A model generated the notes under the pieces. It worked only from the letters and a program-made list of their open reading frames with translations. It was not told the DNA's origin and searched no databases. A DNA stretch of 64,000 nt, taken from NCBI RefSeq assembly GCF_000805385.1, contig NZ_JTJW01000008.1, positions 558,001 through 622,000 on the forward strand. Direction: 5' to 3'. Positions 34,219 through 43,176 of this stretch are shown here, piece after piece. The translations under genes were made by a program, and so were the position numbers. This DNA comes from Mycolicibacterium setense. Its GTDB lineage: Bacteria; Actinomycetota; Actinomycetes; Mycobacteriales; Mycobacteriaceae. Position 1 is the stretch's first letter. Each line of letters opens with the position of its first letter.

Positions 34219-36594
34219 CTAGCGGGAGAGGCCTCGCTGGGCGCGCCGCTGCTGTTCGCGGATGTAGAACTGTTCGCGGGCGATCTCGTCGACCTTGTCC
34301 ATGTCGGCGACGATCCCCCGCAGTTCGTCGCGGAAGGCGTTGCGGCGCGCCTGCAGATCCGGGCCGTTGGCCAACAAGTTCTGATCGGCCGCCACCTGCC
34401 GCGCGGTGGCGAACAACAACGCCGACACCGATTCGTTGCTGGACACCCTGCCCTGGGCGACGTACTGACGTCCGACGCCCAAGGCCCGCTTGGTCAGGTC
34501 CCGTTCACCGATCTCGGGCGGAGCGTCACGCAACACGTCGGCGACGATCCCGTAGGCCTCGAAGAACGGGCGCAGCATGGCGCCCACCAACAGCGGTTGC
34601 TTGTCCCGCAGCATCTGATAGATGCCCTCGCCGCCGGCGGCGACCGTCGTTTCCCATCCTCCCGCCGCCTGTCCCTCCGGCGAGCGGTCGAACCACGACA
34701 TCTCCTCGGCGACGTTGTCGCGGAAGGCCGCCGAATCGGCGAAATAGAAGTCGAACTTGAGCAGGTCACGCAGCCGCATCACCTGGTCCCAGAATGCCTG
34801 CAGCGGATCGTCGCCGACGCGGGCCGCATGTGCCAGGGCCAGCTCGACGATCGAGGTCTCCTGGAAGGCGTGGATCAGGGAGTTGCGGTAGAACGCCGCC
34901 TCCAGTTCGTCCTCCGGGGCGATCAGCCACACCGGCTCGCGTCCGCTGTCCACCATCGTCACCGGATGACCGCCGGAGAGGGCGTCGACGGCCGAGCGCA
35001 CTCCCTCGGCGGTGCGCAACCGCAGCGCACTGTTGGTCATCGGGGTGTTCTTGCGCTCCAGGTAATCCAGTGAGTCCTGCAGCGTGTGGTGCAGCTGATC
35101 CAGGGTCAGGGCAACCCCGCGGGCGCCCAGCAGCAGGGCCGACACGAGGTTGGTGGCGTTGACCGGGGTGACCCGAAGTATCCGCCACGCCACCTCGAAT
35201 GCCATCTTCTGCATCGCCAGGCGCTTGGCGGCCTCGTCGTGGGCCATCGCGCCGCCCGGCTCACCGAGATGCTCACGCATCGAAACCGCTTCGGGGAAGC
35301 GGACATAGATCTTGCCGTAGTTGCGTTCACCTTGGGCCTTGATGAAGTTGTACAGCCAGCTCAGGCCTTCGGGCGTCTTCTCGCCACCGCGGGCGTACGC
35401 GGCGTACTCGGCCGTCTCGTGCAGCTGATCGAAACTGATCGACACGGGCTGCAACAAGATGTCGTCACTGCGACCGTCGAGGTAGGCGTCGGCCACATAG
35501 GCGAGCAGTCCGAGCTTGGGCGGCAACATCTTTCCGGTCCGCGACCGGGTCCCCTCGATGGACCAGTTCAGGTTGAACCGCTTCTCCACGATGTACCCGA
35601 CGTACTGCCGCAGCACGTACTTGTAGACCGGGTCGTCGAGTTTGCGACGCAGGAAGATGACACCGGAATGCCGGAACAGCGGGCCCATCAGGCCGAACGA
35701 CAGGTTGATCCCGGCGAACGTGTACACCGGCGGAAGCCGGTTCTCCTGCATGGCGACGGGGACGATGACGCCGTCGAGATACGAGCGGTGGGAGAACAGC
35801 AGGACCGCCGGATGTTGTTCCAGGGCGTGGCGCATCGACTCGATCTCGGAGCGGTCGTAGTCGATGCGCGGATCGAATCCACGGCTGAAGATGGCCCGGC
35901 CCAAGGTCGGGATCAGATCCACCGAGAACCGGCTCCACCCCGTGGAGAGCTCGTCGAGCATCTCGCCGGCCTTCTCCAGCGTCGCTCCCGGAATCTGCTC
36001 CAGGCCTTGACGGAAGCGCGCCGAGTCGAGCATCTCGGGCTTGACCAACCGCGGCGACTTGTATTCGGGCCCGAGCAGGCGAAGCTCCACCCGTTCGATC
36101 GCCAAAGCGGCCCGGCGAAGGACGAATCGTGCGAATTCCCTGGGGTTTTCCGCGACTGTGGTCTCACTCCACTGCTTGCGGAGCTCCGACACCTTGGCCG
36201 GTTCACCGGCGACGATCCGTGCGCGCGTGGGGTCCTTGCGCAAGATGCGCCGCTGCAGGATGTCCGGCGGCCGGTAGGTGTCACGGCCTGAGATCAACCC
36301 GACCACTTTCAGTCTGGTGGGCAATCCGGCGGGCACCCAGAACACCCGCACCGGAACCACCAGCCGGTCGTCGTCGGATTCCAGTTCCTCGACCAACCGG
36401 GCCACGACGCCGGGCGCGGGTTCGTCGGTGGCGGGCAACTGAAGTACCTCGACCGACGAGTCAGGGTGTTCCCGGCGCTGCGTCTTGAGCCAGTCGTTGA
36501 GCAGTTCGAGCTCGGCAGCCGACGACACCGACGCGAGCACGAGAGCGTCGACGGTGGTGCTGAAGGTGGGGAAATCGTCGAGCCCCGCGGTCAC
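34219..36594 (-). CDS. plsB: Glycerol-3-phosphate 1-O-acyltransferase
   Basis: 791 residues, the size of M. tuberculosis PlsB2 (Rv2482c). The acyltransferase H(X)4D motif reads HRSYLD near residue 268, followed by the substrate motifs SIEGTRSRTGK and a PVSISFDQ region. It acylates glycerol-3-phosphate, the first step of phospholipid and triacylglycerol synthesis, at the membrane. GTG 36594 overlaps the stop of the preceding gene (GTGA). With that gene it supplies two consecutive acylations. Confidence 0.94.
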   Translation of the reverse strand: MTAGLDDFPTFSTTVDALVLASVSSAAELELLNDWLKTQRREHPDSSVEVLQLPATDEPAPGVVARLVEELESDDDRLVVPVRVFWVPAGLPTRLKVVGLISGRDTYRPPDILQRRILRKDPTRARIVAGEPAKVSELRKQWSETTVAENPREFARFVLRRAALAIERVELRLLGPEYKSPRLVKPEMLDSARFRQGLEQIPGATLEKAGEMLDELSTGWSRFSVDLIPTLGRAIFSRGFDPRIDYDRSEIESMRHALEQHPAVLLFSHRSYLDGVIVPVAMQENRLPPVYTFAGINLSFGLMGPLFRHSGVIFLRRKLDDPVYKYVLRQYVGYIVEKRFNLNWSIEGTRSRTGKMLPPKLGLLAYVADAYLDGRSDDILLQPVSISFDQLHETAEYAAYARGGEKTPEGLSWLYNFIKAQGERNYGKIYVRFPEAVSMREHLGEPGGAMAHDEAAKRLAMQKMAFEVAWRILRVTPVNATNLVSALLLGARGVALTLDQLHHTLQDSLDYLERKNTPMTNSALRLRTAEGVRSAVDALSGGHPVTMVDSGREPVWLIAPEDELEAAFYRNSLIHAFQETSIVELALAHAARVGDDPLQAFWDQVMRLRDLLKFDFYFADSAAFRDNVAEEMSWFDRSPEGQAAGGWETTVAAGGEGIYQMLRDKQPLLVGAMLRPFFEAYGIVADVLRDAPPEIGERDLTKRALGVGRQYVAQGRVSSNESVSALLFATARQVAADQNLLANGPDLQARRNAFRDELRGIVADMDKVDEIAREQFYIREQQRRAQRGLSR

Positions 36595-38267
36595 GGTCGG
36601 CCCTTGCGAGTCGCCTGCGAGGGCGTGGTATCCGGTTTGGCCCCATCGGGTTTGGACCCAGCCTTTTTCGCCGGCACCTTCTTCGCGGGCGCCTTGTTGG
36701 CCGCTGCTTTCTTCGGCGCTGCTTTCTTCGCGGGCCGGCGCGGTGCGGCTTTCTTGGCGGTCGCGGCACGGTCATAGACGTCGAACGTCGGCAATTCGCC
36801 CTGCGGCCAGGATTTCAGGGTGTCGAGGTAGATCTGGCGAACCTCGGCGATCCGCTCGGTCAGGTTCTCGACCGTCCAGTCGTCGACCGGGATCGGCGGG
36901 TAGACCGCGATGTCGACCGTGCCGGGGTTGAATGTGCTGGAATCGCGGTGCGCGATGACCTCGGCATTGCGGATCACGATCGGCACGATCGGGATACCGG
37001 CCGCCATGGCGATGCGGAACGGCCCCTTCTTGAACGGGCCGACCTCGGTGGTGTCGAGCCGGGTGCCCTCGGGCGCGATCAGGATCGACAAGCCTTTGCG
37101 GGCAAGCTCTTCGACCTTGTGCAGGCCTTCCACGGCCTTCTCCGGGTCGTCTCGGTCGATGAACGCCGCATCCATGACCTTGCCCAGCGGCCCCATGAGG
37201 GGGTTGCGTTCCAGTTCTTTCTTCCCGACCCCGGTGAAGTCGACGCCGACCAGCCGGCCCGCGATCATCGGGTCGGCCTGGTTGCGGTGATTGAAGATGA
37301 ATACCGCGGGGCGTTGCGCGGTCAGGTTTTCCTCACCGAGAACGTTGAGCTCGATGCCCGTGGTGAGCATGAGCAGCTTGCTCCAGTTCGACGTGAAGAA
37401 GTTGACCCCGGTGCGCTTGTTGCGGGTCAGCAGTCCGAGTCCGATCGCCCCGGCGGCGACGGTCGGGATGGTGGCGAGGCTGGCCAGCGTGCGTAGTTGC
37501 GCGATGGGGCTGCTGCCACTGCGGCTGCTGAACTTCAGCACGGGCCAACCGCGTTTGGCGGCGACGGCGGCCAGCTTGCCTGCCGGATTCGTCGGCCGCG
37601 GATTGCCCACCAGATACATCAGGGCGACGTCCTCGTCACCGTCGGCGTAGAAGTAACTCTTGGCCAGGTCCACCCCGTTGGCCACCGAGAAGTTCTGCAC
37701 CGCACGGGCTTTGCCGGGACCCCAGATGACGGGCGTCTTGACTTCGCCGGTGATCAAACCGTCCTCGTCAGTCTCGAACTCGTTGCACAGCACGTTGTCG
37801 ATGCCGAGAAAGCGTGCCACCGGCTCGACTTGGACCGTGAGCGCCGACGAGCTCAGCACCACGGTGTGCCCGCGGGCCATGTGGGCGCGCACCATGGCGC
37901 GCATTTCCGGATACATGCGGCCCTGCACGTGTTGGACGAACAGCCGCTCCCCCAACTCATCGAGGTCGCTCAGCGAGTTACCGCGCAGCATCCGGGCGCC
38001 TTTGCCGATGAGGTCCTCGAACTCGGAGCGTCCCAGCTGGTGGTTGAGCCCGGCCTGCACCATCCCGATGAACTCGCCGACGCCCATCTGGCCACGGCGC
38101 AGCCGGTCGCGGGTCATGATCACCCCGGTGAAACCGGCCACCAGTGTCCCGTCCAGGTCGAAGAAGGCGCCGATCTGCGGCCCCTCCGGGCTTCCCTCGA
38201 TCTCGGCCAGCGTGCCGGGCAGCCGCATCTGCTTGGTTCCGCGGGGGACCGAATCTTTCGAAGTCAC
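36591..38267 (-). CDS. plsC: HAD-IB phosphatase/1-acylglycerol-3-phosphate acyltransferase fusion (PlsC, Rv2483c-like)
   Basis: 558 residues from GTG 38267, which overlaps the WS/DGAT stop. The N-terminal domain is a HAD-IB hydrolase with DLDGT at 37-41 (FFDLDGTL). The C-terminal domain is PlsC with the NHxxxxD motif (NHRNQAD) near 325 and the APEGTR motif. The last 55 residues are a Lys/Ala/Pro tail resembling histone H1, common in mycobacterial proteins and possibly nucleic acid- or membrane-binding. The fusion could make phosphatidate and also dephosphorylate a lipid or serine phosphate. The phosphatase substrate is unproven. Confidence 0.92.
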   Translation of the reverse strand: MTSKDSVPRGTKQMRLPGTLAEIEGSPEGPQIGAFFDLDGTLVAGFTGVIMTRDRLRRGQMGVGEFIGMVQAGLNHQLGRSEFEDLIGKGARMLRGNSLSDLDELGERLFVQHVQGRMYPEMRAMVRAHMARGHTVVLSSSALTVQVEPVARFLGIDNVLCNEFETDEDGLITGEVKTPVIWGPGKARAVQNFSVANGVDLAKSYFYADGDEDVALMYLVGNPRPTNPAGKLAAVAAKRGWPVLKFSSRSGSSPIAQLRTLASLATIPTVAAGAIGLGLLTRNKRTGVNFFTSNWSKLLMLTTGIELNVLGEENLTAQRPAVFIFNHRNQADPMIAGRLVGVDFTGVGKKELERNPLMGPLGKVMDAAFIDRDDPEKAVEGLHKVEELARKGLSILIAPEGTRLDTTEVGPFKKGPFRIAMAAGIPIVPIVIRNAEVIAHRDSSTFNPGTVDIAVYPPIPVDDWTVENLTERIAEVRQIYLDTLKSWPQGELPTFDVYDRAATAKKAAPRRPAKKAAPKKAAANKAPAKKVPAKKAGSKPDGAKPDTTPSQATRKGRP

Positions 38268-39736
38268 TGTGCAGCACTCCCGTTCGTCGCCGACGGTTCG
38301 TCGAGACTGAACGAGGCCGGCGCGGCACGGCCCTCGCCGCCGAGTGCCAGTACCTCGTCGAAGCCCTCCACCAGGCATCGGGCGAACAGCGGTCCGTCGG
38401 TGATGGCCGCCCGGTCATAGCGGGCGGTGATGCTGACGTAACCGCCGCGGGAGATGAGCACCACCATCATCGCCACCCCCGGAAGCGGGCCGATGCCGTA
38501 GTGCCGCAGGATCTTCGCCCCGGCGATGTAGGTGTCACCGGGGAAGACCGGCACATTGCTGGCCTGCACATCGGAGTTCACCACCGACCCCGCCATCGAT
38601 TCGAGGAAGGAGTCGGGCAGCAGGCTGAGCACCGGTGCGATCAGGCCGACCACGTCGATGGCACGCTCTTCACGCTTGCTGGTCATCTGTGATCGGACTG
38701 CCTTGATCCGCGTCTCCGGGTCGACGATGCCGACCGGCGCAGCGAGATTGACCCCGGCGAAGCGATTGCCCCCGGCCGGGTCGTCCTCCGAGCGCAGGTT
38801 GACCGGCACTGCCATCGGCAGCGTCTCCAATGAGATGCCCAAGGCCTCGTGGTACCGCCGCAGCGCACCGCACAGGCCGGCCAGGTATGCGTCGTTGATC
38901 GAACCGCCGGCGGCCTTGGCCGCCCGGTGCAGATCGGCGAACGGTATGTCGATCGCTTCGGTGCGGGTGGACAGGCTGCGGCGGCGCAGCAACGGCGACG
39001 GATGGGCGGCCGGGCCCATCACCCGGGCGCCGGACATCGCGTAGTCGACCGCTCCGCTGACCGCCGAGACCGGATCCCGCACGACCTTCGTCGCCGCACG
39101 CGCCGCGGATCCGAGCGCACCGATGATGCCACCAGCGATCGATCCGGGCAGCCGGTTGATGCCCTGGCGCATCAGGTCGTTCGGGGACAGGTCCTGTGGG
39201 ATCGGCACCGGAGGCGTCGCGGTGGGCTCCGGATCGCGTTCCAGGTCATAGAGGCTGGCGAACATCTCGACCAACCCGACACCGTCGGTCACCGCATGGC
39301 TGAGGTGCAGGATCGTCGCGGCTTTGCCGCCGGCCAGTCCCTCAACCAGGGTCGCGCTCCACAACGGGCGCGAGATGTCCATCGGTGATTGCAATGCCAC
39401 CTCGGCCAGATCGAACACCTGGCGCAGGGTCCCCGGCTCGGGCACCCGCATCCGCCGTACGTGATAGTCCAGATTGAAGTCCGGGTCGACGACCCACCGT
39501 GGCGCCGCCGTGGGCAGCGTGGGCATGACCACCTTCTGACGCAGCCGCAGCACCCTGCGCGACGCGTACTCGAGCCGGGTCCGGAAACGGTCCCAATCCG
39601 GTGTGGTGTCGAGAATCTCGACGCCCATGATCCCGGACCGGGTGCGCGGGTTTGCCTCTCCCCGATGCAACAGCTGATCGACTGCGCTCAGCTCTTCAGG
39701 CAGTCCGGCCGCGTCCAACTCCGGCACGTCGCTCAT
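38264..39736 (-). CDS. Wax ester synthase/diacylglycerol acyltransferase (Rv2484c-like)
   Basis: 490 residues of the WS/DGAT family with an N-terminal acyltransferase domain and a C-terminal DUF1298 domain. The HHxxxDG active site reads SHAVTDG (146-152); the second, catalytic His is kept but the first is Ser. The family joins acyl-CoA to diacylglycerol or a fatty alcohol. It leads a chain of three acyltransferases coupled by GTGA overlaps, together enough for triacylglycerol assembly. The changed first His may reduce activity, as seen in weak paralogs. Confidence 0.9.
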   Translation of the reverse strand: MSDVPELDAAGLPEELSAVDQLLHRGEANPRTRSGIMGVEILDTTPDWDRFRTRLEYASRRVLRLRQKVVMPTLPTAAPRWVVDPDFNLDYHVRRMRVPEPGTLRQVFDLAEVALQSPMDISRPLWSATLVEGLAGGKAATILHLSHAVTDGVGLVEMFASLYDLERDPEPTATPPVPIPQDLSPNDLMRQGINRLPGSIAGGIIGALGSAARAATKVVRDPVSAVSGAVDYAMSGARVMGPAAHPSPLLRRRSLSTRTEAIDIPFADLHRAAKAAGGSINDAYLAGLCGALRRYHEALGISLETLPMAVPVNLRSEDDPAGGNRFAGVNLAAPVGIVDPETRIKAVRSQMTSKREERAIDVVGLIAPVLSLLPDSFLESMAGSVVNSDVQASNVPVFPGDTYIAGAKILRHYGIGPLPGVAMMVVLISRGGYVSITARYDRAAITDGPLFARCLVEGFDEVLALGGEGRAAPASFSLDEPSATNGSAAQ

Positions 39737-39846
39737 AACGTGGTCCCTCTCCCCTCCCCATGGCCACCAAGTCCAGCGTCCACGCTAGTCCGCCACCGGC
39801 CCCGAGGGTCCGCTTTGCCGGGCGTCCCTCGCGCGTCACCACGCCT

Positions 39847-40302
39847 TCACGCCGAAGTACGGGTTTCGCCGATCGGCGGGAGGTGTTTGTCCGGTAGGTC
39901 GCGAAACGAGGCGGCCGTCAAAATCCGTTTCTGCTGACCGTTCTTGGTCGGCGTGATCCGGAGATTGACGGAGACACCGTGATCGGCGGGCCGGATGTAG
40001 TAGCACTCGTCGGTGTCCGGGCAGTAGATGCAGATGACGTCGATCGCGTCCTTGTCGATGGGCGTGCTGTGCGTGCCACGGCGATCAGCCCACGTGGACC
40101 GGAAGTTGAGTCTGACCGTTCCAGCTCGTGCCGACCGGTACTTCACCTGAATGCGATGGAAGGTGCCCGCCGCGTACGCCACAAGGTCGAACGGCGCATG
40201 CTCGGTCGCGGGGAACAGCACGTAAAAACCCTTGCCAACCAGGTCGGCATGCGCTTTGGCGACGCCGAGATCGCCTTTGTCTTTGGTGTGATGTCGACCC
40301 AC
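39847..40302 (-). CDS. PD-(D/E)XK endonuclease-like protein
   Basis: 151 residues from GTG 40302. The segment GKGFYVLFPATEHAPFDLVAY, then HRIQVKYRSA, fits the PD-(D/E)XK core with Asp, Gln and Lys, as in group I intron-associated endonucleases (PF11645 type). No intron is visible. The frame stays open to 40575, but that extension would be antisense to tRNA-Arg and gives the PPTGFEPATDRVE peptide well known as a tRNA-antisense artefact. Its function in mycobacteria is unknown; DNA repair or a relic of a mobile intron are both possible. Confidence 0.7.
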   Translation of the reverse strand: MGRHHTKDKGDLGVAKAHADLVGKGFYVLFPATEHAPFDLVAYAAGTFHRIQVKYRSARAGTVRLNFRSTWADRRGTHSTPIDKDAIDVICIYCPDTDECYYIRPADHGVSVNLRITPTKNGQQKRILTAASFRDLPDKHLPPIGETRTSA

Positions 40303-40399
40303 TGACTCGCTCGCTTCATCGGGTGTGGTTCGAGCAGCCCACGTGCATATCCGTTTCGGTAACGTCACCCACGCGGTGTAAATTGTGGTGGTCCGACTT

Positions 40400-40475
40400 G
40401 CCCCCGTGGCGCAACGGATAGCGCATCCGGTTTCTACCCGGTCGGTTGCAGGTTCGAATCCTGTCGGGGGTGCCA
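40400..40475 (+). tRNA. tRNA-Arg (anticodon UCU)
   Basis: 76 bases including an encoded CCA (40473-40475). The acceptor stem GCCCCCG pairs with CGGGGGT, the D stem is GCGC/GCGC, and the T arm holds TTCGAAT. The anticodon loop TTTCTAC puts TCT at 40433-40435, reading AGA, a rare codon in this GC-rich genome. The outermost anticodon pair is T-T. A gene-poor stretch follows its 3' end, where integration scars are often found. Confidence 0.95.
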
Positions 40476-40908
40476 TGTCTCGTTCGTTTGACGTGTGCTT
40501 CTCATTCTTGAGCGCACGGTACCCCGCACATCCGACAACTCCACGTCGGTCAAGTGCTTGCTCACTACAACTCACTCAATACAAAAGGTGAGCCTGAATC
40601 TCACGCAGCTCGTCTGATCGGCGGACGCGCTCGGCAGCATGCTCGTTTGGGCGTTAGCCTCGCCGGCGTGCCCGTTCGGCGAGAGCATCAAGCGTATTTG
40701 GCCAACTTCTCAATTGCCAGGGGCCTTCAACGTTGCCGCCTACTCGGCGGATATGACCGAGAACCACTTTCCGTCTGTGTGACGTCGGCTGATGGTTGAC
40801 ACTTGTCTCGGTTGATCCTTGACGCGGCGCGAAGCCCAATCTCCACCAGCTGAAGATTGACGTGCATTAAGGTCTGTTTGTCCTGGTAGCCGAGAGTTCG
40901 GAGATGAC
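40476..40908. other. Gene-poor region after tRNA-Arg
   Basis: These 433 bases are less GC-rich than the flanks and contain no open frame with a ribosome binding site or recognisable domain. I see no repeat of the tRNA 3' end inside it, and no integrase fragment that I can name. GGAG near 40897 serves the stress protein at 40909. Confidence 0.5.
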
Positions 40909-41397
40909 ATGAGTATCTATCGGACCATCGTGGTCGGGACCGACGGCTCGGACTCGTCGTTACGTGCGGTCGATCGTGCCGCCACGATCGCCGCGCAGGA
41001 GAGCGCGAAGCTGATTCTCGCGAGCGCGTTCCAGCCCCATGTCGAGAAGGGCAGCTGGTCGCGGCCACCGTCGCACGATCATGTGGTCGACACGCGCGCC
41101 GCCGACACCCTCAAGGGCGAGAGCTACAAGGTGCACGGGGCTGCCCCTGTCTACGAGATCCTTCAGGTGGCACGCGACCGCGCGAAGGCGGTCGGGGCAA
41201 AGGACATCGCTGAACACGCGGTCGAGGGCGCGCCGGTCGATGCACTCGTGAAGTTGGCCACCGAGGTCAAGGCGGATCTGATCGTCGTCGGCGACATCGG
41301 ACTGGACTCCGTCGCCGGACGCCTGTTGGGCTCGGTGCCCGCCACGATCGCCCGCCGCGTCAAGATCGACATTCTCATCGTTCACACCGCGGACTGA
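40909..41397 (+). CDS. Universal stress protein (UspA family)
   Basis: 162 residues, one Usp domain. The start VVGTDGSDSS and the nucleotide motif G-x2-G-x9-G-S (GDIGLDSVAGRLLGS) show that it belongs to the ATP-binding class. GGAG precedes the ATG by about five bases. Single-domain Usps respond to hypoxia or nutrient stress in mycobacteria; I see no DosR box upstream. It converges with the MBL gene after 13 bases. Confidence 0.92.
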   Translation: MSIYRTIVVGTDGSDSSLRAVDRAATIAAQESAKLILASAFQPHVEKGSWSRPPSHDHVVDTRAADTLKGESYKVHGAAPVYEILQVARDRAKAVGAKDIAEHAVEGAPVDALVKLATEVKADLIVVGDIGLDSVAGRLLGSVPATIARRVKIDILIVHTAD

Positions 41398-41410
41398 GTC
41401 GTCCGCCGCT

Positions 41411-42244
41411 CTACATCGACACCCACATCAGCCTGCCGTCGTCGGATATGACCGTGCCCGCGGTCGGGGTGGCGAAGTGGGTGCCGAACAAGATGGCCTG
41501 CTCGTCGACAACTTGTTGCAGTAGGCGGTCACGCGTCGCGGCGGCCACGGCCGGATCCTCGTCGGGCAGGGCCTGTACCCCGGGGTGGGTGATCTGGATC
41601 GGGTGATGGATCACGTCCCCACTGATGACGGCGACTTCCCCGTCCGATTCGATGCGCACCGCCGCATGCCCGGGTGTATGACCGGGTGTGGCGATCAGCC
41701 GGATCTCGTCCGTGATCGCGTGATCCGTCTCGGTGAGGCGCAGGACGTCATGTGCCGCAAGCGGTTCGACGGTCTCGGCAGCGGCGCGATTGGGCGCCGA
41801 CGATTGCCGCCATGATGTGTACTCGTCGGCCGTGAGCAGATACGTCGCGTTGGGATAGGTGGGGACCCAGGCGCCGTCACGCTGGGAGGTGTTGCGCCCG
41901 GCGTGGTCGAGGTGAAGGTGAGTGCAGACGACGGTGGTCACGTCATCGGGGCTGAATCCGGCGGCGGTCAACGACAGCCGGTACTGGTCCGGGTCCATGG
42001 GTATTTGATACGGCAGGTCGTGGCCTTCTCCGAAGCAGCAGTCCACCACTACGAGTTCGTCGTTGGCTTCGATGACGAACGACTGGATGGCGACCAGCAG
42101 ATTGCCGGCGTCATCGACGTAGTGCGGGTACAGCCAGCGCGGCAGTTCAGACGGCAGTCCGCGAAACAGGCGGTCGGGGCGGGTGGGCACCACCGTCTCT
42201 ACAACGGAGTGAATCGTCAGCGTGCCGATGGTCCACTTCTGCAT
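41411..42244 (-). CDS. MBL-fold metallohydrolase
   Basis: 277 residues. The HxHxDH motif reads HLHLDH, followed by GHTPGHA and a C-terminal HHPIQITHP and GTHFATP, giving a full set of two-zinc ligands. The lactonase/quorum-quenching and alkylsulfatase-like branches look similar. It is divergent from the FCD regulator, with a shared operator-like site 17 bases before its ATG, so it is probably part of the same catabolic unit. A lactone or thioester substrate would suit a pathway with a CoA ligase, but this is inference. Confidence 0.85.
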   Translation of the reverse strand: MQKWTIGTLTIHSVVETVVPTRPDRLFRGLPSELPRWLYPHYVDDAGNLLVAIQSFVIEANDELVVVDCCFGEGHDLPYQIPMDPDQYRLSLTAAGFSPDDVTTVVCTHLHLDHAGRNTSQRDGAWVPTYPNATYLLTADEYTSWRQSSAPNRAAAETVEPLAAHDVLRLTETDHAITDEIRLIATPGHTPGHAAVRIESDGEVAVISGDVIHHPIQITHPGVQALPDEDPAVAAATRDRLLQQVVDEQAILFGTHFATPTAGTVISDDGRLMWVSM

Positions 42245-42260
42245 GGCTCACCGTATGAGA

Positions 42261-42271
42261 CAAATCATTTG
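42261..42271. promoter_or_regulatory. Operator-like site between MBL hydrolase and FCD regulator
   Basis: CAAATCATTTG is an inverted repeat with 5-base arms. On the minus strand it reads CAAATGATTTG, which matches 10 of 11 bases of the site overlapping the CoA-ligase promoter at 43163-43173. Two copies in the two control regions of one cluster suggest that both bind the local FCD regulator. Confidence 0.6.
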
Positions 42272-42326
42272 GATACAAGGCTCCGAGCTCAGCCCTCAAA
42301 GGCAGCCCATCTGGCACACTCGATGC

Positions 42327-43109
42327 GTGGCGCAGCCGAATGTCGGGTTCCAGCGACTTGCCGAACAGGTCGCCGAGCAATTGCGCCGCCGGATCCTGAC
42401 CGGGGAATTGACCGACGGCAGCATCCTGCCCAAAGAGGACGAGCTCCTCGTCGAATACCCGATCAGCAAACCGTCCCTGCGCGAGGCCATGCGCATCCTC
42501 GAGGCCGAGGGCCTGTTGACGGTCCGGCGCGGAAAGCTCGGCGGCGCGGTGGTCCACCGGCCCGACTCGGCAAACCTCGCGTACACGATGGGTTTGGTCC
42601 TGGGCGCCGGGCAGGTCGGTCTCGCCGATGTGGGTGTCGCACTGCTGCAAGTCGAGCCGTCATGTGCCGCGCTCTGCGCCCAGCGCCCCGACCGCAAGCG
42701 CACGGTCGTGCCCATTCTCCGCGAATTACATGAAGAATCGGTCAGATCTGTGTCGGACCTGCAGCAGGCGACGTCGGCGAGCCGCCGGTATCACGAAGCG
42801 CTGGTGCGCCACTGCGGGAACGAGACGATGATCATTCTGGCGGGCGCGCTGGAAGCACTGTGGTCCGCCCATGAGCAAAATTGGTCGGCGCAGGTGACCG
42901 ATCACTCGACAGTGCCGGTCGAGGAGCGCCGGGCGGTCCTGGAGGACCATCGGCAGGTGATCGACGCGATCGACATGGGCGACGCGCAGCGTGCCCGCGA
43001 TCTGGCCGCGGCTCATCTGGTCAACGCCCAGCAGTACCCGGGTGTCGATGGAGTGGTCGATCCGACGATGGTCCGGACGTGGGCGCGCTCCGTCCCGCGC
43101 CGGCCATGA
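42327..43109 (+). CDS. FadR-type GntR regulator with FCD domain
   Basis: 260 residues from GTG 42327. The frame is open from 42222, but upstream start codons would place the operator inside the gene. The winged helix (about 8-75) contains the GntR motif SKPSLREAMRILEAEGLL. The FCD domain follows, with His residues suited to metal binding near 158-210. It lies between the MBL gene and the CoA ligase operon and probably represses both until the substrate or its CoA ester binds. Confidence 0.88.
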   Translation: MAQPNVGFQRLAEQVAEQLRRRILTGELTDGSILPKEDELLVEYPISKPSLREAMRILEAEGLLTVRRGKLGGAVVHRPDSANLAYTMGLVLGAGQVGLADVGVALLQVEPSCAALCAQRPDRKRTVVPILRELHEESVRSVSDLQQATSASRRYHEALVRHCGNETMIILAGALEALWSAHEQNWSAQVTDHSTVPVEERRAVLEDHRQVIDAIDMGDAQRARDLAAAHLVNAQQYPGVDGVVDPTMVRTWARSVPRRP

Positions 43110-43142
43110 TCGCGGAGCGGACGCCGGCGGATAATGTGACCG

Positions 43143-43173
43143 TTGACACAGGTTCTGATTTTCATATGATTTG
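43143..43173 (+). promoter_or_regulatory. SigA-type promoter with overlapping operator, leaderless CoA-ligase mRNA
   Basis: A consensus TTGACA (43143-43148) and TATGAT (43165-43170) are 16 bases apart. The expected start is at or next to the ATG at 43177, which would make the mRNA leaderless. The operator-like CATATGATTTG (43163-43173) covers the -10 box, so bound regulator would block transcription. Confidence 0.65.
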
Positions 43174-43176
43174 GTC

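Noticed and set aside
40303..40575. N-terminal extension of the PD-(D/E)XK gene across the tRNA
   Set aside because: It is antisense to tRNA-Arg and yields the PPTGFEPATDRVE peptide common in mis-annotated tRNA-antisense frames; GTG 40302 gives a compact domain protein.
40554..40839. Short frames on both strands after the tRNA
   Set aside because: No start signal, no domain, and they overlap each other.
40840..40908. DosR box before the universal stress protein
   Set aside because: No sequence close to the GGGACT/AGTCCC palindrome is present.
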